A stretch of 22,051 bases of DNA, taken from the NCBI GenBank assembly GCA_032358255.1, contig JAULBX010029412.1:1-22051 (forward strand). The letters are read 5' to 3'. The notes beneath the pieces were generated by a model that did no database searches, had not been told where the DNA came from, and saw only the letters and a list, made by a program, of their open reading frames with translations. Position 1 is the stretch's first letter, and the number at the start of each line of letters is the position of its first letter. Origin of the DNA: Heterotrichella gracilis. Taxonomy: Eukaryota; Sar; Xanthophyceae; Tribonematales; Xanthonemataceae. Positions 16,036 through 22,051 of this stretch are shown here, in pieces. The position numbers and the translations under genes are program-made.

Positions 16036-16249
16036 CCCACCCCGATTCTGCATCCATGGCAACAGGCATGCGCATGTCCCGATGTGGTTCCTGCATGCAG
16101 GCAAGCGATTCACCCACCAGAGCTACTTTGTCAACAAGCCATTTTCTGGATATATGTAGCCATGGCAATAAATGGGGAGAATGCATTTGGGTTGACAGCT
16201 GATGGCACCTCCGTCCGGGGCAACGAGGAAGAAGTGTAAGGGACGGTCA

Positions 16250-16855
16250 TTTCAGCAGCAGTTTTGGAATGGATTTGAAGGTTGTGGTCTGTTGCCAATC
16301 TCAGCCCATGTACCCTTCAAGTTCTAAGTTGTCTAGCTGTGGTGCACTTGCACCGTCATAAGCTCGGCAGTCTACTAGGTGCAGGAAAAGAGGGAGTGCG
16401 CATCGTAGAAGGTGCATCTTGGTGACTTGCCCTCTTAGTCAGCATGCAGCCTTACTCTTAAAAGCTGCACCCCTCTGAGACAGCAGGTGCATGCTCAGCG
16501 TGCGAATAGCCCGTAAGTGCTTAGTAGGTGCGCTGCTGTGGAACAGCAAGTGCACGTACACTCGCAAGCTGCTAATTGCCTTCTGATGAGCTGTGATGCA
16601 AGTGCCCACACGATGACTGGATCATCCAGTCATTACCCCAGTGTAGGGTATTCTTGAGGGTCCAGGGAAAACCTGACTTAGGGTCTCTAAGGGAAATAGG
16701 CAGCATTCAGTAACAGTGGCAGTTCTGATACAAGAAGCAATGGTGCTCACTATGCCTACCGCGGACGGTGAGCAATGAATTGGACAGCTGCATGACTACC
16801 CTGACTTATGCAGCACCTGTGTGCGTGACGCAACTCCCCCCCCTTCCCCCCCCCA
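16250..16855. other. Upstream region of plus-strand gene, no exon supported
   Basis: Ends in a polypyrimidine tract (AACTCCCCCCCCCTTCCCCC, about 16829-16855) directly before ATGGTGACTGTAG. A small plus-strand ORF at 16159-16239 (MAINGENAFGLTADGTSVRG) could be a first exon, but its phase does not fit the next one. Confidence 0.3.
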
Positions 16856-17853
16856 ATGGTGACTGTAGGTGGGACAAAGCACTGCTATATGGAGATTCAT
16901 CGTGTGCCCAACGACATGGGCAATACCCTGGTCGACTGCACTGAGAGTGTGCTGGACATGATGAAGGGCATTACCCTTGAACTTGGTGTCTCACCGGACG
17001 AGGCGGCCGCGGACGATGTAGCCTCATCGGCAAACATGGTGAAACTGGTGGACTGCGCGCTGGGCAAGGGGATCATGCCAGCAATGCATCAAGGCAATGC
17101 TGCAATGGCAGCTGCTGTGTGCTCGTTGTTATGGGAATATTGCCTGTTGTGATGTCAATGCCGTGACATCATGTGTGCTATTGGTGATGGACAATACCTG
17201 TCTGCAGTGCGTTTATCGAGGTGATTGAACAGCGCAAAGAAGCCTTGCAGGCCACTGCATACGGTGAAGAAGCATATGCGCGCCTGTCCGTGGAAGAGCG
17301 GTTGGCCCCGCTGGAGGTGCTCTGCACTGACATGGAGGATGGTGTGGAGCTCACAGAGCAGGAGCAAGAGGACCTACTAGTGCAGCACCTTGGCAAGCAG
17401 GAGTGGGACAACCTCCCCTAGGCAAGGCGCAAGGAGCTTTTGGCTTTTGTGTGCTATGGGTGCCTAGCTCACAAGGTATGTCACTGCCAGCCACAAGTCA
17501 GCTTGGCTGTACACATTTGCAGCAGTGCACGACAGGGTTGCAGCGTTGTGCATCTCCAAGCAAAGCCTCACTACTACCCCACATCCTGACAGGTGGGCAC
17601 TTGCATGAAGGCAGCGCTGCCAGCATTCAAGTAGGCCTACGCACAGTAGCCTCACCTTCAGCGCCCTGTCCCACTGCCTCATGTCAGCCAGCGCCAGATG
17701 CAACAAGCTGGTCAAGAGCTACAGGCAGAGTTTGGCGGGGACGCCGCAGCAGTGACCGTGCTGTTGATGCGGGACACCTTGGGCCCACCCCGCAGCGATC
17801 TGGCCGCATTGAGGGCACGGTGGGAGGAACGACAGGTCGAAGAATACAGCAAG
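16856..17853 (+). CDS. Unrecognised plus-strand gene, three exons, in-frame TAG
   Basis: Exon A is about 16856-17125, B 17208-17475 and C 17698-17853. A contains HCYMEIHRVPNDMGNTLVDC, later TLELGVSPDEAAADDVASSA. B contains FIEVIEQRKEALQATAYGEE, AYARLSVEERLAPLEVLCTD and EQEQEDLLVQHLGKQEWDNL. C contains QQAGQELQAEFGGDAAAVTV and ALRARWEERQVEEYSK. The protein is acidic and helical; no family is recognised. B ends at a good donor (AAG|GTATGT) in phase 0 and C starts ATG in phase 0 after GCGCCAG, so the frame runs on past an in-frame TAG at 17419-17421. Either the gene ends at that TAG, or it is a nonsense mutation in an otherwise continuous frame. The A-B junction donor is not clear. Confidence 0.5.
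17208..17475 (+). CDS. Exon B with internal TAG
   Basis: Acceptor ACCTGTCTGCAG; the first base completes a codon, then AFIEVIEQRKEALQ. After DNLP comes TAG (17419-17421), then ARRKELLAFVCYGCLAHK up to donor GTATGT. The length of 268 nt gives an exact phase-0 exit. The post-stop residues look as protein-like as those before it. Confidence 0.55.
17698..17853 (+). CDS. Exon C of the plus-strand gene
   Basis: Opens MQQAGQELQAEFGGDAAAVT after CAGCGCCAG and continues DTLGPPRSDLAALRARWEER. A donor AAG|GTAGTG follows 17853. Beyond about 17930 the sequence turns T/G-rich with TTTAGGG strings and looks intronic. The opposite strand also carries an ORF here, but with an internal TAG. Confidence 0.45.
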
Positions 17854-18325
17854 GTAGTGGACAAGCTGGACAGCATCGGCATTCATGGAGCGCGCCCTCG
17901 CCTGTGCACAAATGGTGTTGGCTGCGCGCGACATGGCATCCTGGCTTTATTTCGAATTTTTTTCAGGGTGTGGAAGGGTTTTGGGAACATGGTTTAGGGT
18001 TTAGGATTTTATGGGTGAGGCAAATGTCCACCTCCCTGTGGTGGGGGGGATGGGGCAGGGCTTGGGTCACAGGCATGGGCGACTTGTGGTTGAGGCACCC
18101 TACCACAGGGCCCCATTTGGGCAAAACACCCTACCATATTTGCTTCACAGGTATGTAGTGCCCATAACACTGCTTGTGTAGGTGCGCTGAGTGGAAGTCC
18201 ACTTGGCCCACCCCTCAACCCCCAATCCATGTACCCACTCCTTCACCCCCCACTCATTTGGCCAGCCCTCACCCCCCTACTTAGTTGGCCACCCGCAGCC
18301 CCGCACCCATGTGCCCTTCCCCCAC

Positions 18326-18435
18326 CTGACTGGCGCCAGTGCCATGCGCTGGCTGCGTGACCCCACCACCGCTTGGGGCTGGGTGAGGGTGGTGCTGGCG
18401 CGGATGAGGCCTCCGGCAACAACCACACGCACAAC
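18326..18435 (-). CDS. POLD2: POLD2 exon (AGG-L segment), last one found
   Basis: Reads VVRVVVAGGLIRASTTLTQP then QAVVGSRSQRMALAPV. The acceptor GTGCGCAG is in phase 0; donor CAG|GTGGGG leaves 2 nt. The VAGG segment corresponds to the conserved 'AGN' strand. No following exon was identified. Confidence 0.75.
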
Positions 18436-20800
18436 CTGCGCACGCATGGGTTTAGGGTTTAGGGTTTAGGCCACCGGCAACAACCACACGCACAACCTGT
18501 GGGCGCATGCACACACACACGGGGTCAGAAGGCCAATCACCCACACCAATGCACCTCAATCAACAATATGCACAACCTGCGGGCGCATGCACACACGCAG
18601 GGTCAAAGCCCAACAACACACACCAAGTGTGCACCTCAATCCGCTGCAGTCAATCTCCCGCCCATCCAGCACCCCTCCCCTCCCTCTTTCGCATACCTTG
18701 GCCACCTGGGAGTGCATCTCGGAGGCCCCCAGAGCCCCGCACAGGTAGTCCACCACCAGCGCCATCTTCATGGAATCGGTGGCAGGGTCCCCCACAGCCA
18801 GGCCACTCACTATGGCCAGGTACTGATCCTGGGGCAGGAGGGGGCGGGGGGGCGGGGGCGCAGGCATGGCGTAGCAGATGCCGCTGATCTGGAACTCGCC
18901 ACCTGGCAGCGCCCACCCCCGTACACCCGCGATCACACCTGTGGATCACCCAGCTGGGTTGGAAACCCTGGCACGGGGTTTTGAAACGCGGCAGCATGGG
19001 TTGCAATGCACTGGTTGTGGGCACGTCACTTAAATGGCGGTTACCGGCACGCAGAATTGCGAATCGCATTGGGACTACATGACTGGTGTTGGGTTGTACG
19101 AGTGTGAGGGCCCACCTGTGACCAGCTCATGTGTTGGCAGATTGTCCCCCACCAGCACCATGCGCGCACTCTCATCCTCAAGGATGATCCTGCAGGTGAG
19201 CCACAACAGCGTCAGTATAACCAGGATTATGTGCACTGTCAATGGTCGTACAGGAGCATCGCATCAGCATTGGTTTTGGGTCAAACTGCAAGTGCAACCA
19301 TGCCCCAAACCCAAACATGACAACACAAACCCTAGCCAGACCATTTCTTGTCATCGCCCTGCCAACACCATGCCCGGCACCCCACCCCAGGTGCGCAAGG
19401 ACCCAACCCAGGACCCCAGCCCAGGTGCGCCAGGGCCCCCCACCCAGGTGCGCCAGGACCCAACCCTAGCTACTACACCCTGGCTACACCCTACCCAGCC
19501 CCTGGCTACACCCTAGCCAGACCCTGGCCCAGCCCTTACTTGTCGTCTTCCTGCCAGAACCTCGTCCTGCCCAGGTGCGCCACCATGGTTGGGTCCTTCA
19601 CGTACTCATCCAGAATGCTGGGCTTGAGCTTCATGTCCTTGTACAGGGTGCCAATCACAACCACCTCCTCGCCCTCGACAAGGCCGGTGGTGCGCCCAAC
19701 TGCACAAGGGGGTTGAAACGGTGAAGCGGGTGGTGAAAAGGGGAGGGAAAGGTGGCAGATCGTGGATGGTACTCGTGACCTAGGGCAAGAGACGGCTGTG
19801 GCGGACACCTATCCTTTTTCATGATTTGATTTTTATGGTAATTGAGCAGGGTGATGTGGAAAATGGTGTGCGGGTATGACATGGAGGTTAGTACCATGGC
19901 GGATTTGACATGCTGTACCTGTCAGCACCATGATGATCATGACATGAACCTGAACCCTAAACAGCATCATGATGACCATGCGGGTATTCATTGGAAATTA
20001 TTGGTTGCGATACTTCGCAAACTGCCGCGCGGCTGCTGTGGTCATGCAGGCATGGCACAGAGGAGTGGACCCTGGGAGGTCCGGTTTTCTCTAGGTTCTG
20101 CAAGAAGGAAGTACGCTTGGGCTTTGGATAACATGATTTATTAAACAAAATGCAAGGCTACATGGTAGAAATGGAAGGCTAGTAATGCTGTTTATCGTCT
20201 GGTACCTTGCACCCCTGGCCATGTCTTCTCGACCTGCTCCTGCACCGCCCGCCTGAGCAGTGACAGGCGCACAAAGTAGACCTGCGCGTACTGCTGGTCA
20301 AGGGGCTTGGTGGACACAACGAAGCGGTCATTCTGTGGGAGGGAAGAAGGGGGGGGGGGGGAAGGGTCAGGGGTGTGGAGGGGTTGATGCGGAGGGAGTG
20401 GCATGGCACTTTGTGCAGGACTGGGTGTGCTATGCAGGGGCAGGGAGTGTGAAACCCTGGGCAGGGATGCCGATGTGCCAACAAATCCCTGTCCAAAGCA
20501 GAACCTTGAGACCCAGGTGTGCACATGGCAGGGGGGCCTAGGTCCACAGACAAGCAACCATGTGGTTCACAGCCACGAGCCTTTGCCTGAGCCACTCGAG
20601 AACTGACGTGCAAGCAGTGCAGGGGGACCTCCACCCAACTGTTGCATGGGTCCAGCAGGCAAGCTCACCAGGGCTTTGTATGTGGCAGTAGCACGCTGCA
20701 GCGGTGCCCTGTGCTGGTTCTCTGAGTGTGGTGCTGTGAGGAGCTCGTCGAATCGCCCACTGCAGCAGTGGCAGCATGGCTTGCGTGACAGGCATGGCAT
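18326..20800 (-). CDS. POLD2: DNA polymerase delta small (second) subunit, N-terminal half
   Basis: Six minus-strand exons (20759 or 20800 to 20669, 20332-20206, 19699-19540, 19189-19116, 18938-18697, 18435-18326) chain with matching phases at every junction and give about 268-280 residues. Matches to the B-subunit family, in order: PLDQQYAQVYFVRLSLL (the 'qYa.iY..RL' segment); EEVVVIGTLYKDMKLKPSIL then DEY; IILEDESARMVLVGDN and HELVTG (the OB-fold 'LEDE...LvTG' segment); GGEFQISGICYAMPAPPPP; DQYLAIVSGLAVGDP and LVVDYLCGALG (the 'SGL' segment of the inactive phosphoesterase domain); and VVRVVVAGGLI. The subunit is a non-catalytic scaffold joining the polymerase delta catalytic chain to its other subunits in the nucleus. 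The C-terminal ~200 residues, including the conserved Met-Pro-Gly/Pro-Gln-Gln region, were not found below 18326. Confidence 0.85.
18416..18606. repeat. Minisatellite derived from a POLD2 exon edge
   Basis: The motif CACACGCACAACCTGCGCAC, or close variants ending GGCGCATGCACACAC, appears at about 18422-18446, 18484-18518 and 18569-18598. The first copy is the real acceptor edge of the POLD2 exon ending at 18435. TTTAGGGTTTAGGGTTTAGG lies between copies one and two (about 18449-18469). Confidence 0.75.
18697..18938 (-). CDS. POLD2: POLD2 exon (GGEF to SGL segments)
   Basis: Eighty codons reading GVIAGVRGWALPGGEFQISG, ICYAMPAPPPPRPLLPQDQY and LAIVSGLAVGDPATDSMKMA. The acceptor GATCCACAG takes the 1-nt carry-over and donor AAG|GTATGC exits in phase 0. 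The Pro-rich loop between the OB fold and the phosphoesterase fold is typical of the family. Confidence 0.9.
19116..19189 (-). CDS. POLD2: POLD2 exon (LEDE segment)
   Basis: A 74-nt exon reading IILEDESARMVLVGDNLPTH then ELVT. Acceptor CACCTGCAG takes a 2-nt carry-over to give Lys; donor ACAG|GTGGGC leaves 1 nt. Confidence 0.9.
19378..19530. repeat. CCAGGTGCGCCAGGACCCAA minisatellite in a POLD2 intron
   Basis: Variants of CAGGTGCGCVAGGACCCAAC occur at about 19388, 19423 and 19446, followed by CCTGGCTACACCCTA repeated two or three times (19478-19520). Each CAGGTGCGC contains a donor-like AG|GTGCGC on the plus strand. Confidence 0.7.
19540..19699 (-). CDS. POLD2: POLD2 exon (GTLYKDMKLKPSIL segment)
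   Basis: Reads GRTTGLVEGEEVVVIGTLYK, DMKLKPSILDEYVKDPTMVA and HLGRTRFWQEDD. Acceptor CTTGTGCAG; donor AA|GTAAGG. The phases fit both neighbours. The 'iGTl.K.M.lKPsiL' motif is highly characteristic of polymerase delta subunit 2. Confidence 0.92.
19700..20205. other. POLD2 intron, nothing coding
   Basis: About 506 nt with CATGATGATCATGACATGAA-type short repeats around 19929-19980. No supported exon. Confidence 0.5.
20206..20332 (-). CDS. POLD2: POLD2 exon (qYa.iY segment)
   Basis: Reads NDRFVVSTKPLDQQYAQVYF then VRLSLLRRAVQEQVEKTWPG. Acceptor TCCCACAG in phase 0; donor CAAG|GTACCA leaves 1 nt. The intron just upstream carries a 13-14 base G run on the plus strand (about 20350-20363). Confidence 0.9.
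20669..20800 (-). CDS. POLD2: POLD2 N-terminal exon
   Basis: Ends PLQRATATYKAL before donor CTG|GTGAGC in phase 0. The clear family-like part (GRFDELLTAPHSENQHRAPL) starts at 20759 after a CTGCTGCAG acceptor-like site. Reading through to the ATG at 20800 adds only a Cys-rich MPCLSRKPCCHCCS, which may be the real start or intron. Other family members have short N-termini, so little is missing either way. Confidence 0.65.
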
Positions 20801-20944
20801 TTGGGGAGCGTTGGCCTGATATGCATGCATATGGGAAACTGTGTATGATGGGTGCAAGTGTATCCGGCAGGAGCAGCATGCTGTCGCTGATATATGTGGT
20901 GGTATGGGCGTGTTGTGAAGGCAGCTTGTGTTGCCTGCTTGCAG

Positions 20945-21216
20945 CAAGTTGAGCTCACAACCGGTGCATGCATGAGAGCAAGTTTGTGTACCTTGGCTGT
21001 GGGTCTACGTCCATCTCACTTTGCGTCATATCCGAATGTGTTGACAACCCCTCTCAAAGGCTTTCAGCGGCGTATCAAGAGGTTGGCATGGGCTGTGTGC
21101 ACACAAAATGGGTCAGTCCTAGACTTCAAGATGGGGTTTGATGAACGTATGATGGGTGCACGGGGGTTTGTCAACACGCAAGTGGGCGCAGAAGCCTGGC
21201 AGAAGCCAACGTTGAC
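20945..21216 (+). CDS. Unrecognised plus-strand exon, divergent from POLD2
   Basis: Open from acceptor-like TGCTTGCAG to donor GAC|GTAAGC. It reads LRPSHFASYPNVLTTPLKGF, QRRIKRLAWAVCTQNGSVLD and FKMGFDERMMGARGFVNTQV. The basic/amphipathic, protein-like composition and a good donor favour a real exon. No family is recognised and no partner exon was found before the window ends. It could belong to a gene divergent from POLD2 or to a mobile element. Confidence 0.35.
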
Positions 21217-21419
21217 GTAAGCAATATGCGTTTCAGCTGGCCTCTAGTTCCCGCTGAGCATCCGTCTCCACCCGCTTACTGGCTTACCTTAAGTGGCCTC
21301 CTCGTGGTCCCTTTACGATGCAACCTGTTGCAGCAAGACGAACAAGTATGCAAGCACGTCCTAGCTGTTACGCTGATGTCGCTTTGCTGTGGCCAGATGT
21401 TGCAAACTATAAGTTGAAA

Positions 21420-22051
21420 CCAAGCATCGCCTTTCAAAAAGTGGTTTGAACACAATTTTGAAAAATGTTAGGTATTTTAATTCAAGGCATTTAAGTTAAT
21501 TCTGGCAAAAAATAAACTCCTGTCTTTCTCCCTGTCGTTGGACAAATTCCCAAAGTGTGCACGTCTGTCCCTCTTGTGAGCTTGTTGCTCCCTGAACAGA
21601 CATACACCTCCATATTATCACTATATATGATACTGTCCCAAATAATCGTATTTACATTGCGGCGCCAGACACCTTCCAAACCAGAATCTGCTGCCCTTCA
21701 CGGATATCCCTTGTTACAATCTTGAACAGAAAGGACTACGTACACTGCCATCATACAAACATGTCCGTCTAAGTTCCCCTTCATATGAAGGGCTTTGCCA
21801 TGATGGCCTACAGGCCTCCTACCAGCTGACGCACAGACCCCCTACCGCACTACAGTACTATCCCTTGCTGTACTTTGAAGGCCTGACCACCCCCAGGCTG
21901 TGGAAAAGCCTCTAGTTAAAAAAACTTGAAAAGCCCATACTCCACATTGTGTTGAGGTATGATATAGGACTGCATGATCAACCTATGCTATGTAACAAAA
22001 TGTGGTCCACTACTTGCTACCATAACAACTGTGCGATGCAAAGACAACAAC
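21420..22051. other. AT-richer end region, possible element relic
   Basis: On the minus strand about 21728-21655 reads FKIVTRDIREGQQILVWKVS, which vaguely resembles the 'RDI..GEqLLVxY' end of SET-type domains, then stops at TAA. Flanking frames are broken. No complete feature is supported. Confidence 0.2.

Noticed and set aside
17719..17934. Minus-strand ORF as a missing POLD2 exon
   Set aside because: It lacks the conserved MPG and PQQ motifs, its frame meets a TAG, and the plus strand gives a better, phase-consistent exon.
6900..18470. Chromosome-end telomere
   Set aside because: The heptamer tracts are short, degenerate and interspersed between exons, not a terminal array.
21655..21730. 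SET-domain fragment
   Set aside because: Only about 20 residues look similar and the frame ends at once; listed only as a weak relic.
1..22051. TAG reassigned to Gln in the nuclear code
   Set aside because: In-frame TAGs occur in two weak genes only. The roughly 1,000-codon fusion gene and POLD2 use CAG/CAA for Gln and contain no in-frame TAG.

Overview
The window looks like nuclear DNA of a green alga, most likely a chlorophycean of the Chlamydomonadales type. The exons are short and GC-rich. The introns are short, carry GTGAGC, GTGCGC or GTATGT donors, and are littered with plant-telomere-like TTTAGGG strings. One gene is plainly eukaryotic (DNA polymerase delta subunit 2), and there is a LINE-type retrotransposon remnant. 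No bacterial operon structure is present. All exon calls below were made by hand from splice signals, reading-frame phase and protein resemblance; no transcript or database was available.

Layout. (1) Positions 52-1754, minus strand: three exons of an unrecognised coiled-coil protein with a Ser/Pro/Arg-rich tail. (2) Positions 2380-13487, minus strand: a large gene of about 16 exons encoding roughly 1,036 residues. In order it has SAP-like DNA-binding motifs, low-complexity acidic and basic linkers, a coiled coil, a candidate PD-(D/E)XK nuclease-like segment, and a protein-kinase-like domain with the HGDxRxPN catalytic loop found in Crinkler-type (CR) effector kinases. All 13 junctions between 2380 and 11245 are phase-compatible. 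The most 5' exons are less certain: one contains an 83-bp tandem duplication, and a diverged copy of an internal exon lies at 12931-13068. (3) Positions about 14030-14725, minus strand: the decayed 3' end of a LINE. (4) Positions 14725-16855: mostly noncoding or repeat-like sequence. (5) Positions 16856-17853, plus strand: three exons of an unrecognised gene with an in-frame TAG. (6) Positions 18326-20800, minus strand: the N-terminal half of DNA polymerase delta small subunit (POLD2 family), with no C-terminal half found downstream. (7) Positions 20945-21216, plus strand: one unrecognised exon, then AT-richer sequence to the end.

The most unusual object is the SAP / nuclease-like / kinase-like fusion. 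Its introns carry degenerate tandem copies of its own exon edges, at 10103-10580 and 9331-9615. This suggests repeated local duplication of exon-intron junctions in a recently expanding, possibly mobile-element-derived gene family. POLD2 is a conventional replication gene. Nothing in the sequence links the two genes functionally.
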